Positions 16,836 through 25,679 of a stretch of DNA of 64,000 nucleotides are shown here, piece by piece (position 1 is the first letter of the stretch; every line of letters begins with the position of its first letter). The position numbers and the translations under genes are program-made. Source of the stretch: Spirochaetales bacterium (lineage in GTDB: Bacteria > Spirochaetota > Spirochaetia > SZUA-6 > JAFGRV01); contig JAFGHO010000104.1 of the NCBI GenBank assembly GCA_016930085.1, positions 1 to 64,000 of the forward strand, read 5' to 3'. The notes under the pieces are model-generated. The model was not told the DNA's origin, did not search any database, and saw only the letters and a program-made list of their open reading frames with translations.

Positions 16836-19292
16836 ATGATGATGATAAGAAAAATCATGAGTATGCTGTTACTTGTTTCCTTTATAATGTTTTTTTCATG
16901 TGAAGAAAGAATCGAACGTGTTTCGGGCATTGAAAGCCAGGAATCACTCGCGCCGGTTACCGCACCGGATATCGATCAGGCGATCGTCACGTTCGTGTCG
17001 GGAAGCGCGTCCCTGGTGCATGCCGGTTCGTGGCAGCCCCTCGATGTCGGGGACCTGCCGGGTGTCGACGACACCCTGGCCGTGGACCCCGATTCATACT
17101 GCGAGGTACAAATCGGGGAGAAAGCGGTACTCCGTATCGAAGAAAATACGACCGTCGTTATGAAGGAACTGTTCCTCAAAGAAGGAGAAACGGATGTCGA
17201 TGTCGAAGTCGCTTTGGGGTCCGTGCTGTTCAAGGTGAAAAAACTCGCGGAAAAGGAGTCCTTTACCGTCAATACCCCTTCATCCGCCTGCGGGGTGCGG
17301 GGAACGACCTTTATGGTCAGGGAACTCGAAGAGGAGGGAACGATTATCGCGGTCAAGGAAGGCCGCGTCGCCGTTCTGCCCGCGGGTGCCGCTACGCGCG
17401 AGCTGCGGAAACAACTCGGGGATGATCAGGGCGGTCTTGCCGGTCTTCTCGATTCGATCGAAGAGGAAGCCCCGGTGATCGAGGGCGGGAACGAGATCCT
17501 TGTTTCGAGGAAAGTCGAACCCGCTGTCGCCGAGGAATTCGATGAGTTCAAAACCGCTTTCGAAAAAGCGGCCAAGGCCGGGGCCGCCGACGATACACTG
17601 ATTGCCGCCCTGAAACAGAACGGTAAAAAATTGATGAAATCCGTTGTCCGGACCATAGACAGCCCGTCTGAGCTTGCAAAGGAAAATGTCGTTCTTTTCG
17701 AAAAAGTCGAAAAGGCGGAGATCCACGACCTCGGAGAAGCCGAAAACGGGGATGACGTCCTCGGGGCGGTGAGGGTGGCGGTGAAAGCCGTCCCCGCGCA
17801 GGCAGCCATTTCCCTTAACGGCGAACCTGCCGGGAAGGGGTCGGTGTCGGGGCTTTTTACACCGGGGGAAGAAGTGACAATCGGTGTCAGCCTTACGGGA
17901 TATATAGAAAAAAAAGTGACGATCGTTCCCAAAAGCGGTATGGATGCAAGGTATACGATCAAGCTCGATAAGGAAAAGGAAGACGAGTCCGCCGTTGCCG
18001 GAGATGCGATGGTAACAGAGGAATCCGAAGAAGCCGTTTCGGATACGGCGAAAGAGGAAGCGATGGTCCCGGAAGAACCGGATGTGGAAATCACGCTGAA
18101 AACGGTCAGTCTCATTGTCACACCGGATGACGCCGAGATCCTGCTCGACGGGAAAACGGTCGGAAAGGGAACCTACACCGCGGAATTCGCATCCGGGGAG
18201 GAAATCGAGTTTGTTGTCCGGAAAAACGGGTACAAGACCGCGCATTATCCGATTTCGATCGATGAAAATACAAAGAAGAACCACACGGTCTCGCTCAAGG
18301 CCCGCGGTGTCGAGAACACGATAACGGCGAGTTTTGCAGCGGTGGCGGGAAATCCGGTTTTGTACAGGGACAGAATTATCGTGGCGGACGCTTACGGGGT
18401 TTTGACCGCCGCGACGATGGGGGGAGAAAAGGCGTGGACGATTTCCACCAACAACCAGTCCAACACCAATTCGGCGCCCGTTCTGATCGGCTCGAGGGTC
18501 TGTTTCAGCGGGTCGGGGGAGTTTGTGATCGCCGATGCCGAAACGGGGGCGGTGGTGAAGAGCCGCGCCCTTGACAATGCCTCGTCCCATATCTTCGGGA
18601 GGCGGGTCGTCCCGTTCGGAAAATCCGCCGTTTACCCGGAAAACGGAAAACTCGTCGTCTTCGATCCGGAAACCGGGACGACGATCAGGGAAATCGCGGT
18701 CCCGGGTGAATCGCGCATGACCCCGGCAGTTTATAACGGTACATTCCTTATCGCGGACACAAAGGGGACTTTTCTCATGATCGACGCGGCGTCGGGGAAT
18801 ATGGAAGCGGAGGTCCCGACCGGCCTTACCACCCCGGTCGCCCTTGCCCCGACCGTGCACGGAACATCGGCGTATGTCGCGGGCAGAAAGGGAATGGTCG
18901 CGTGCATCGATCTGAAGAAAAAGGAGGTGGCCTGGGAAACCCTCCTTTCCGGCGACAAACAGGCGGCGGTCTACAATGACATGCTTTTCGGGAACAATAC
19001 CCTCTTTGCTTTTTCACGGGGGACCGTCTACGCCCTCGACGCGGCGACCGGAGCTTTCCTCTACGACGGGATCCGGAACCTCTCGGCTCCGCCCGCATAC
19101 CTGGGGGGCAGCCTCGTGTTCGGGACGCGGGATAAAAAACTCGTGGTCGCGGACGCGAAAACGGGGAAGGTGAAAACGTCATTGGCGGCGGGCGAGGAAA
19201 TATCCGCCCGTCCGGTCCTGGAAAAGGGAAAGATCATGGCGGGAACCGCGTCGGGAAAGGTATTGATCATCGATTCGGAGGACATGCTGTAG
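16836..19292 (+). CDS. FecR-PEGA-PQQ propeller lipoprotein
   Basis: An 818-residue lipoprotein with a signal and lipobox LVSFIMFFSC (Cys about 25). A FecR-type domain (about 45-190) contains ALGSVLFKVKKL and the signature NTPSSACGVRGTTF. Two PEGA domains follow (about 315-370, with a 'LNGEPAGKG' strand; and 425-480, with 'LLDGKTVGKG'), separated by an acidic linker. The C-terminus (500-818) is a PQQ/WD40-like propeller (such as VVFDPETGTTIREI and VYALDAATGAFLYDG). FecR and PEGA domains occur in envelope and surface-layer proteins; the propeller suggests binding. It shares the paralogue B operon, 126 bp downstream. Confidence 0.85.
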   Translation: MMMIRKIMSMLLLVSFIMFFSCEERIERVSGIESQESLAPVTAPDIDQAIVTFVSGSASLVHAGSWQPLDVGDLPGVDDTLAVDPDSYCEVQIGEKAVLRIEENTTVVMKELFLKEGETDVDVEVALGSVLFKVKKLAEKESFTVNTPSSACGVRGTTFMVRELEEEGTIIAVKEGRVAVLPAGAATRELRKQLGDDQGGLAGLLDSIEEEAPVIEGGNEILVSRKVEPAVAEEFDEFKTAFEKAAKAGAADDTLIAALKQNGKKLMKSVVRTIDSPSELAKENVVLFEKVEKAEIHDLGEAENGDDVLGAVRVAVKAVPAQAAISLNGEPAGKGSVSGLFTPGEEVTIGVSLTGYIEKKVTIVPKSGMDARYTIKLDKEKEDESAVAGDAMVTEESEEAVSDTAKEEAMVPEEPDVEITLKTVSLIVTPDDAEILLDGKTVGKGTYTAEFASGEEIEFVVRKNGYKTAHYPISIDENTKKNHTVSLKARGVENTITASFAAVAGNPVLYRDRIIVADAYGVLTAATMGGEKAWTISTNNQSNTNSAPVLIGSRVCFSGSGEFVIADAETGAVVKSRALDNASSHIFGRRVVPFGKSAVYPENGKLVVFDPETGTTIREIAVPGESRMTPAVYNGTFLIADTKGTFLMIDAASGNMEAEVPTGLTTPVALAPTVHGTSAYVAGRKGMVACIDLKKKEVAWETLLSGDKQAAVYNDMLFGNNTLFAFSRGTVYALDAATGAFLYDGIRNLSAPPAYLGGSLVFGTRDKKLVVADAKTGKVKTSLAAGEEISARPVLEKGKIMAGTASGKVLIIDSEDML

Positions 19293-19344
19293 CGCGCCGG
19301 TGCCCCGGCGTCAGGATGCCTCCGCGCAAAGGAGAAGAAGGACG

Positions 19345-20298
19345 ATGAAACGGATAACCGTATGTATCGCAATCATGGCCGCACTGGTTTCGTGCGACAA
19401 TATCCCCCTCATGGATTATCTCGAGACCGAGGTGGATTATTACCAGACACGAAAGGCCCTCGATGAAGCGGTCAAAGAGGCGCAATATCTTAGAGACACA
19501 AGCGAGGAAGGGATATATCCCGGCCAGTATGCCTATAATTCCATCTCTTATCTTGATAACGCACTCTATGATATTGAATGGGTATTCATGGAGGATTATG
19601 CGACAATCGAAGATTTTCACTGGGCTCTGGAACATATCGAATACGCACTCGATCTGTTTCATTCCAAGCGCAAAAAAGCCGTCGATATCCTTTTTGTCAC
19701 GGATGTAAACGGTTCCATGGGTGCTTATATCACTTTTATCAAGACGGGAATAGCAAATGTTATTTCCAATATTGGGGGTTATCTCGGAGACGTCAAGTAT
19801 GGGGCTGTCAGTTTCAGGGATTTTTATGTTGTGGGTGAATCATATGGATTAAGTGGAGATTTACCGTTTATGCTTGATTGTAATCTCACATCCATTACAT
19901 CTGATCTTTTAACTGCGGTAAATAACTATTTCGCAGCAAGCGGCGCCGATCTGCCGAATTCGCTGCTTGAAGCCCTGTTCCAGTCTTCGATACAACCAGG
20001 CTGGAGAAACGATACGGACAAAGTTATCATCGTATTTACCATAGCAGTAGGACATGATTCCGATATTGAATACGAATATCCCGGACATGGAATGATGGAG
20101 ACTATCGGTATACTTTCCCAGAAAAATATTCGCGCCGTACCATTGCTAATTACGAATGCGCAGCCGGACGCTGTCGCTCAAAACGCCGCCATTGCCGCCG
20201 CGACAGGTGGTGTTTTCACGGATGATATCGGAAGCGATTTGGAAATTGTTACCGCTGTCGATCTATCATTGTCGACATTATTTACGTATTATTACTAG
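19345..20298 (+). CDS. VWA-domain lipoprotein
   Basis: Starting at ATG 19345 behind AAAGGAGAAGAAGG, the product is 317 residues. An earlier in-frame start at 19300 would lack the signal at its N-terminus. The lipobox is MAALVSC (Cys about 16). A helical region (25-105) leads to a von Willebrand A-like domain (about 110-300) with strand DILFVTDVNGSMG. The MIDAS pattern DxSxS reads DVNGS, so one serine is replaced by Asn and metal binding may be weaker. Later strands (KVIIVFTIAVGHDSD, IRAVPLLITN) fit the Rossmann-like fold. Probably an envelope adhesion or assembly protein with the neighbouring FecR-PEGA lipoprotein. Confidence 0.75.
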   Translation: MKRITVCIAIMAALVSCDNIPLMDYLETEVDYYQTRKALDEAVKEAQYLRDTSEEGIYPGQYAYNSISYLDNALYDIEWVFMEDYATIEDFHWALEHIEYALDLFHSKRKKAVDILFVTDVNGSMGAYITFIKTGIANVISNIGGYLGDVKYGAVSFRDFYVVGESYGLSGDLPFMLDCNLTSITSDLLTAVNNYFAASGADLPNSLLEALFQSSIQPGWRNDTDKVIIVFTIAVGHDSDIEYEYPGHGMMETIGILSQKNIRAVPLLITNAQPDAVAQNAAIAAATGGVFTDDIGSDLEIVTAVDLSLSTLFTYYY

Positions 20299-20335
20299 AT
20301 ACGCCGGTATTTCCCATATATTCAGCATTGTATAT

Positions 20336-20366
20336 CCTGTTGCGTGTCAAAACGACACGCAACAGG
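20336..20366. terminator. Perfect 13-bp hairpin after the VWA gene
   Basis: CCTGTTGCGTGTC (20336-20348) and its exact complement (20354-20366) enclose a 5-nt loop. No T-run follows on either strand, so it is not a textbook intrinsic terminator. It may stop or stabilise the 3' end of the envelope operon. Confidence 0.45.
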
Positions 20367-20501
20367 GAGTCATTCATCTCCTCGGCAACAACCTCTCTCT
20401 ATCTCTTTCCCCCATAAACAATTAAACCAAGCCTTCTCCGCATTTCTCCTGTAACCCTGGCATGCTTTTTGCAACTTTATATATAGAAGGGAGACCGAAC
20501 G

Positions 20502-21404
20502 ATGAACATAAACAAACGTACGATGCTTAAACGGCGGCTGCTCAATATCGCCGTGACCGCCGGTATTGTGGCGCTGATGGCCCTGCTTGCCGGATTTCTC
20601 GCGTGGGCCACGGTGGGCGGACAGGGCGTCTTCTTTTTCCTCATTGCCGCCGGGCTTTTTTTTCTGCTCAATCCTTCGGTATCCGGAAACCTGCAATTAC
20701 GGATACGCGGGGCACAGCGGCTGACCCCGTCGAACGCGCCCGGAATACATTCGATGATTGAAGGGCTTGCCGGGAAAGCGGGCCTCGCCCGCGTCCCCGC
20801 GCTTTACTATATTCCACAGCCCATTCTGAACGCCTTTACCGTGGGCTCTCACAACAACTCGGCGATCGTCCTTACCGAAGGGCTGATCCGCTACCTCGAT
20901 CCCCGTGAATTGCTGGGGGTGCTGGCCCACGAGGTAGGACATATCGTAAACCGCGACACATGGATCCTCGGGCTGGCCGGGACCGCGCGGTCCCTTACCT
21001 CGTGGCTTTCGTATTTCGGCATGTTTGTTCTCTTTTTCAGCATGCCGTTTTTTGCCGCTTCATCCGGCGGGACCCTTCTCCCGCTTCTTCTCGTTATCAT
21101 TGCCGCGCCACTTGCAAGCACCTTTCTCTTTCTCGCCCTTTCGCGGACGCGGGAGTTCGACGCGGATATCGGGGCGGTGAAACTTACCGGAGATGTGGCC
21201 GGTTTTGTTTCCGCACTCGAAAAACTCGATGTAAGGCCCGTCCGGCTCTTCGGATTTCTCGTTCTGGGCAGAAGCCGCCGTGAGGAGGAAAGTTCCACCC
21301 TCAAGACACACCCATCGATCCGCGAACGGATCGAAAGGCTGCACGAGCTCGAGGCCGGCGCGGACGGACTCACGGCGTTGAGGCCGCATATCAGGTCTTT
21401 GTAG
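20502..21404 (+). CDS. htpX: M48 family zinc metalloprotease HtpX
   Basis: A 300-residue membrane protease, normal for HtpX. Two N-terminal transmembrane helices (about 15-60), the zinc motif HEVGH (about 147-151, in LAHEVGHIVNRD), two further membrane segments (about 165-215) and the downstream EFDAD (about 226) that supplies the third ligand. HtpX degrades damaged membrane proteins on the cytoplasmic side and is usually stress-induced. GGGAG precedes the ATG. It stands alone, with no visible heat-shock element. Confidence 0.92.
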   Translation: MNINKRTMLKRRLLNIAVTAGIVALMALLAGFLAWATVGGQGVFFFLIAAGLFFLLNPSVSGNLQLRIRGAQRLTPSNAPGIHSMIEGLAGKAGLARVPALYYIPQPILNAFTVGSHNNSAIVLTEGLIRYLDPRELLGVLAHEVGHIVNRDTWILGLAGTARSLTSWLSYFGMFVLFFSMPFFAASSGGTLLPLLLVIIAAPLASTFLFLALSRTREFDADIGAVKLTGDVAGFVSALEKLDVRPVRLFGFLVLGRSRREEESSTLKTHPSIRERIERLHELEAGADGLTALRPHIRSL

Positions 21405-21550
21405 AAGGGGTTAATGAGTATTTCCGGCTGTGATACATTAGAGGCCGGTGTTTGGTCGTTTTTTTTGTCTCAAATACAATGAAATTCAATGCAGAAGGAA
21501 GAATTTTGGCGTTATACAATGCAGGAGAATAACTATTTGAGGAGTATGGC

Positions 21551-22093
21551 ATGATAAAATCAGTCCTGCATGAATTTCATTTTGTACTATCAGATAGTAT
21601 GAGAAACAAGCTGAATAGCCTGAAATTATTCGGACCGAAACGTTCGTTATCCGGGGTTATTATTGGGATTATGTCCCTTGTCGATCCTTTGATCGTAAGG
21701 GAGCATCAATGGGGAAGGCAGCGGATGAGCCGGTATCAATCGGTCTCTGACAATCCGGATGAAAGAAGGCGACATGCGCATGTGTATTTCACTGAGGATG
21801 TGTATCGGAAGATCAAGCTGCTGCACGCGGACTTGAATTGTTTTAGTATCGCACAGCTTTTAAGGTGGTTGCTGGAGGTGTTTTTGGTAATGATGGAGAA
21901 ATATGGGAATAAAGTTATTGACGAATTTGAGAAAAGATTTAGACAATGGAGTAGTGAAGAGAAAAGTATACAGCAAATTCCTCAGAAAAAATTACGACAA
22001 TTGTTTAGGATAATCCAGCATCTACCGGGTCGAAATAGCTTGATTTCCATGTATATGGATAGCTATTCACCATTTTGGATACTTCGTCTCTAA
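21551..22093 (+). CDS. Small protein, possible ribbon-helix-helix DNA-binding (low confidence)
   Basis: A 180-residue soluble protein in AT-richer DNA than its neighbours. The segment RHAHVYFTEDVYRKIKLLHADLNCFSIAQLLRWLLEVFL (about 75-112) has a beta strand followed by two amphipathic helices, as in ribbon-helix-helix domains; the spirochaete DUF1564 family has a similar layout. The C-terminus is basic. The two flanking genes are unrelated to it, and I cannot name a target. It may be horizontally acquired. Confidence 0.55.
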   Translation: MIKSVLHEFHFVLSDSMRNKLNSLKLFGPKRSLSGVIIGIMSLVDPLIVREHQWGRQRMSRYQSVSDNPDERRRHAHVYFTEDVYRKIKLLHADLNCFSIAQLLRWLLEVFLVMMEKYGNKVIDEFEKRFRQWSSEEKSIQQIPQKKLRQLFRIIQHLPGRNSLISMYMDSYSPFWILRL

Positions 22094-22175
22094 AAAAATT
22101 CATCTATCAATCATCCCCCGCTTCCAGCACATATATCCCGCCCCTTCTAAAAAGCAAAAGATATAATTTTCCCCT

Positions 22176-22203
22176 TTGCAAACAGCGCATTGTATCGTAT
22201 ACT
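22176..22203 (+). promoter_or_regulatory. Promoter with a very short leader (22213 gene)
   Basis: TTGCAA (22176-22181), 16-bp spacer, TATACT (22198-22203). Only 9 nt separate the -10 box from the ATG, leaving a leader of about three bases. Confidence 0.45.
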
Positions 22204-22212
22204 TTATAAAGG

Positions 22213-22689
22213 ATGAAACAATCGCTTTTTCTGATTATTTTTTTCATTGTCTCCATTACCGCCGTTTCTGCGGATGAAACCCTTTTCTGTACGGGAATCG
22301 ACTGGCAGCTTTCAATCAGGGGCGGAATCGAGTACAGGATGCTTCGGCATCTCGGCATCCGCGCCGATGCCGGTGCGGCGGTTTACGGCCTTCTCGTTTG
22401 CGACGCCTTTATCGTGGTTTACCTTCGGCCGCCCGGATCATCCTTTCAGTGCATGTTCCTCGCGGGAATCCCGAACGCGGCAGTTACCTTCGATTTTACC
22501 GCGGCCATGGTTTCCTGCGGCGGCTCGATCATGGTAAGGTACTGGTTCAACGAAAAGTTCGGTATGGACCTGCGGGCGGGGGGAGGATTTCCTTTCTTTT
22601 TCGAAAAAGAAAAGGAGGTGATCCGCGTTATCACCTTTCCCTTTGGTCTCTGGCCGGATCTGGTGCTCGCGGTCAGTCTGCGATTATAG
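22213..22689 (+). CDS. Small exported protein, possible outer-membrane barrel
   Basis: 158 residues with a signal peptide (MKQSLFLIIFFIVSITAVSA, about 1-20). The mature part alternates short hydrophobic and polar strands rich in G, F and A and ends in LAVSLRL, as in small outer-membrane beta-barrels, but I recognise no family. It overlaps the convergent radical SAM gene by 17 bp. The transcript appears nearly leaderless. Confidence 0.6.
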   Translation: MKQSLFLIIFFIVSITAVSADETLFCTGIDWQLSIRGGIEYRMLRHLGIRADAGAAVYGLLVCDAFIVVYLRPPGSSFQCMFLAGIPNAAVTFDFTAAMVSCGGSIMVRYWFNEKFGMDLRAGGGFPFFFEKEKEVIRVITFPFGLWPDLVLAVSLRL

Positions 22690-23527
22690 ATGACGATATA
22701 ATTCCGCGGTTTGCGGGGACGGAGCAGGGGCAGGTTTCATAGGGACAGATGAGAGAATCCTCGAGCAGGCGGACGCTTCCGTCTTTGATCGCACCGAGTG
22801 AACCCTTTCCGCTTCGTTTACCCGGATAACAGGTAAAACACTCCCCGGTCATGGTGACGATGAAATAACGAGAGCCCGCATAACAGGTCCTTCCCCTGAA
22901 GGAATACCCCCGGTTGACCAGAAAGGGGTCCTCCGCCCCGCCGGTCAAATCACGTATCAGATCCTTTTCTTTCTTATTGTAACGGATGGCCTTGCCTTTT
23001 TTACGCATAAACTGCGGATAAAAGCGGATGTTGTTTTTTTCGAGTTCCTTTTTTATCCGGATCAGATCCGCGATTTCCCCGGGAACGACTACGGAGTTGA
23101 CGACCATCGAAGCGTGGTCAAGGCGGTCAAGGCGCTGTTTTATTTTGAGGCATTTCCGCAAAAAACGGTGAAAAGCGGTTTTTTCCCGGTGAAAAGAGAC
23201 GGAAAAAGAACGGAGGGAATCCCCCGTTACGGCCAGAAAATCGGTATAGAGTCCGAAAGAAAATGAAAAGTTCGTGACGACCGATATTTTCACGCCGCCC
23301 CCAACGAGTATCCGTACGGTGTCGATGAAGCCGGGGTAAAAAAAGGGCTCTCCCCCGCTTATTTTCACTTCCCACCCGCCCGCCAGTCCGGCCAGAAAGC
23401 GTGCGATCGCTTCGGCATCACCGGGGGACGGAAAGCCCCGGTGGAGGCGGCCCTGCGCGCAGTAGGAACAATCGTAGTTGCAGGCCTCGCAGATATTCCA
23501 TGAGACCGCGTTCCCCTGTTTCGTCAC
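22673..23527 (-). CDS. Radical SAM enzyme, second of a coupled pair
   Basis: About 284 residues from GTG at 23527, which overlaps the upstream stop as GTGA. The open frame extends to 23593, but the coupled start is preferred. The radical SAM motif CNYDCSYC (about 15-22) is followed by KISGGEPFF (the SAM-binding GGE). The C-terminus has further cysteines (CYAGS, ECFTCYPG, CPYETCPC) placed like SPASM/twitch auxiliary iron-sulphur ligands. It probably performs radical chemistry on a peptide or small molecule, but the substrate is unknown. It is last in an operon with a glycosyltransferase and a second radical SAM enzyme. Confidence 0.85.
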   Translation of the reverse strand: MTKQGNAVSWNICEACNYDCSYCAQGRLHRGFPSPGDAEAIARFLAGLAGGWEVKISGGEPFFYPGFIDTVRILVGGGVKISVVTNFSFSFGLYTDFLAVTGDSLRSFSVSFHREKTAFHRFLRKCLKIKQRLDRLDHASMVVNSVVVPGEIADLIRIKKELEKNNIRFYPQFMRKKGKAIRYNKKEKDLIRDLTGGAEDPFLVNRGYSFRGRTCYAGSRYFIVTMTGECFTCYPGKRSGKGSLGAIKDGSVRLLEDSLICPYETCPCSVPANRGIISSSIIAD

Positions 23528-24540
23528 AACAGGCGCTCCCGTATCAGCATGGAGGCGGAATAGTTGAGATTGTACTTGCCGCAGTGGTCGCATTCGGGGA
23601 AATACGATCCCCCGGCAAGCTTGTCTCGAATGCGCCGGTAGGATGTGCCGTTCCAGAGGGTCGAAAAGGGCGCCTCGAATACATTTCCCACAGGTATCCG
23701 GGCGCAGCAGAAATAGACGTTCCCGTCAAGATATATTCTCGAATAGAAAAGTCCCGCGTAACATCCCGTGTCGCGAAATGCCCCGGCCGTCCCGATACTC
23801 TGAAGCTGGTTCCTGAACATCCCGAGGTTGTGCGGAATCCTGAAACGGCCGCATATTTCCTCGATGTCGTCAAGCCGGCCCAATATCCGGTCGGTTTCTT
23901 CCCCATTGATGCCGAGGTGGGCGGTCGCCTCGACCGTCCCCGCCTTTTTAAAGGAAAGGGTGGCTTTTTTGAATGAGCGGGCTAATTCGGCCAATGGAAG
24001 GAGTTCTGTATAATTGAGTTTCGAAACGACCATGACCAGGGTAATATTGATATATTCGTTCAGGCGCTGCAAATTCGATAGCAGCCGGTCAAAATCGACC
24101 GAAGAACCGGGATGCAGGCTGCGGTAGGTGGTTTCGGTCGCGGCACCGATATTGACCAGAAGCTTGTCCGGGGGGGCGTCATTTATTCGTTTCCGGTCGA
24201 TCAGGGTCGCGTTGGTAAGGACGGTTACATGAAACAGGGCCTTTTTTGCAGCTTCGATCATACGGTAGCAGTCGGCATGCAAAAAAGGCTCCCCGCTTCC
24301 CGATATGATGAGTTTTTCCACACCGATCGATTTCAGGTCGCCGATAATCCGCATAAAATCGCTGAACACAAGGGTACGGAAGCTTTTTTTCTCCCGATTT
24401 CCGGGGAGGAGGGGAGAATGCTTCCAGCAGGTGATGCAGTCGAGGTTGCACGCCTCGATAATATCGATATGAACGGTGAGGGGACCTTCGGGAATGATCC
24501 CGTTGTCGATGTAATCAAAAAGAATCGTTTTATCGATCAT
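23524..24540 (-). CDS. Radical SAM/SPASM enzyme, first of a coupled pair
   Basis: 338 residues. The motif CNLDCITCW (about 32-40) binds the 4Fe-4S cluster, IISGSGEPF supplies the SAM-binding strand, and the C-terminal cysteines (CYAGLFYSR, YFCCARIPVGN, CDHCGKYN) fit a SPASM domain with auxiliary clusters. SPASM enzymes modify peptides, sugars or cofactors. It overlaps the upstream glycosyltransferase stop by 4 bp (ATGA) and the next radical SAM gene by GTGA, so all three are translationally coupled. No precursor peptide gene is visible beside them, which favours a small-molecule or glycolipid substrate (inference). Confidence 0.88.
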   Translation of the reverse strand: MIDKTILFDYIDNGIIPEGPLTVHIDIIEACNLDCITCWKHSPLLPGNREKKSFRTLVFSDFMRIIGDLKSIGVEKLIISGSGEPFLHADCYRMIEAAKKALFHVTVLTNATLIDRKRINDAPPDKLLVNIGAATETTYRSLHPGSSVDFDRLLSNLQRLNEYINITLVMVVSKLNYTELLPLAELARSFKKATLSFKKAGTVEATAHLGINGEETDRILGRLDDIEEICGRFRIPHNLGMFRNQLQSIGTAGAFRDTGCYAGLFYSRIYLDGNVYFCCARIPVGNVFEAPFSTLWNGTSYRRIRDKLAGGSYFPECDHCGKYNLNYSASMLIRERLL

Positions 24541-25616
24541 CGTTTTCCGGAAAGGCCGATAACGGCCCTCGCCGCACTCCTTGCATTGTTTCTGATCCCC
24601 GCCTTGCGGATATTGGCCATAATACGGCTGCAGGTTGCACGGTTCAGAAGCTGCCCGAGTTTGTCTTCCAGAAGCCCGGGATTTTCCATGGTCATGGTTA
24701 ATCCCATGCCTTTTTTTTCAACCGAAGCCGCCCGCCTGAACTGGTCGTCAACCGCCCGGTCAAAAGGGATATAGACACCCGGCTTTTGAAAATAAAGCAT
24801 TTCATTGACCGTATTATAGCCGCACCCGGCGACGACCGCGTCAAAACAACTGTAAAGTTCACACACAGGGAAATAGCCATTGATGACCGTGCATTCGCGC
24901 ATGGGAAGATAGTGAAGAAGGCTTCCCTGCGCGATCACCGGATGAACGGCGGGGATACGTTTCATGACATTCACAAGACGGCAGATCACCCTGGCCAGGT
25001 TGTCCTGGCCCCCGCCGCCGGGATTGACAAGCACGAGTTTCTTGTCCTGCGGGAGTCCCAATGCCCTGATCACCTCTTCTTTCCCCATCACTTCCTTCCT
25101 GTTTCGGATAATGATCGGCCCCGCGTAAAAAACATCCGTCCGGCAGGGAATACGGATACCGGGTTCCCCTTTGTCATGTGGAACGATGATAAGATGATAG
25201 CGCCTTAATAGCGAATGGAAGTAATCGTCTTCAAGCTGTTCGTCCTTGCGCTGGCGGTAGATATAGACAAAACGGCACGATTTCCACCTGAGTACCTGGT
25301 CGAGTTCGTGGGAAAAGCCGTGGGGAAAGGTATCCACGACCGTGATATCGGGCTGGAACGAAGAAAACACACTCCACGCCGTTTCGTGCATGATGCGGAT
25401 ATGAAGGGGGACCCTGAATCCGGAATCCATGATAATGTTTTTCGAGGGTATTTTTACCGAGGGGAATCCTTCTTTATAAATGATATTCGATTCCGAGGAG
25501 GTAAGAAAGAGGATAAGGGCGGACGGCTTGAGACGGCGGATTTCCCTGGCAATCGCCAAAAGCCGTGTCACATGACCAAGTCCGAGTCCATTGACTGCAT
25601 AAAACAGGATTCTCAT
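24537..25616 (-). CDS. GT28/MurG-like glycosyltransferase
   Basis: 359 residues with the GT-B fold. The N-terminal glycine loop (VNGLGLGHVTRLLAIAREI) and the C-terminal donor-site segment (GCGYNTVNEMLYFQKPGVYIPF, with DDQFRRA) match family 28 nucleotide-sugar transferases such as MurG. It is shorter in the acceptor-recognition region than true MurG and sits away from cell-wall genes, so it probably transfers a sugar in the pathway served by the two radical SAM enzymes behind it (4-bp overlap). No signal peptide or membrane segment. Confidence 0.8.
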   Translation of the reverse strand: MRILFYAVNGLGLGHVTRLLAIAREIRRLKPSALILFLTSSESNIIYKEGFPSVKIPSKNIIMDSGFRVPLHIRIMHETAWSVFSSFQPDITVVDTFPHGFSHELDQVLRWKSCRFVYIYRQRKDEQLEDDYFHSLLRRYHLIIVPHDKGEPGIRIPCRTDVFYAGPIIIRNRKEVMGKEEVIRALGLPQDKKLVLVNPGGGGQDNLARVICRLVNVMKRIPAVHPVIAQGSLLHYLPMRECTVINGYFPVCELYSCFDAVVAGCGYNTVNEMLYFQKPGVYIPFDRAVDDQFRRAASVEKKGMGLTMTMENPGLLEDKLGQLLNRATCSRIMANIRKAGIRNNARSAARAVIGLSGKR

Positions 25617-25679
25617 GCTTACTCCAGTCAGGATAAAATCGGTATCGCCCCGTCATCGGCCCCGTTATTGTTCTTCATT

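Noticed and set aside
17280-18860. 526-codon minus-strand frame
   Set aside because: It is antisense to the FecR-PEGA-PQQ gene; its sequence is a reverse reading of that gene and lacks a ribosome binding site.
19294-19315. Hairpin CGCCGG-TGCC-CCGGCG as a terminator
   Set aside because: Six-bp stem with no T-run, lying between coupled genes of one operon.
22673-23593. Longer start for the second radical SAM gene (23593)
   Set aside because: It would overlap the upstream gene by 70 bp, whereas GTG at 23527 gives a normal GTGA coupling.
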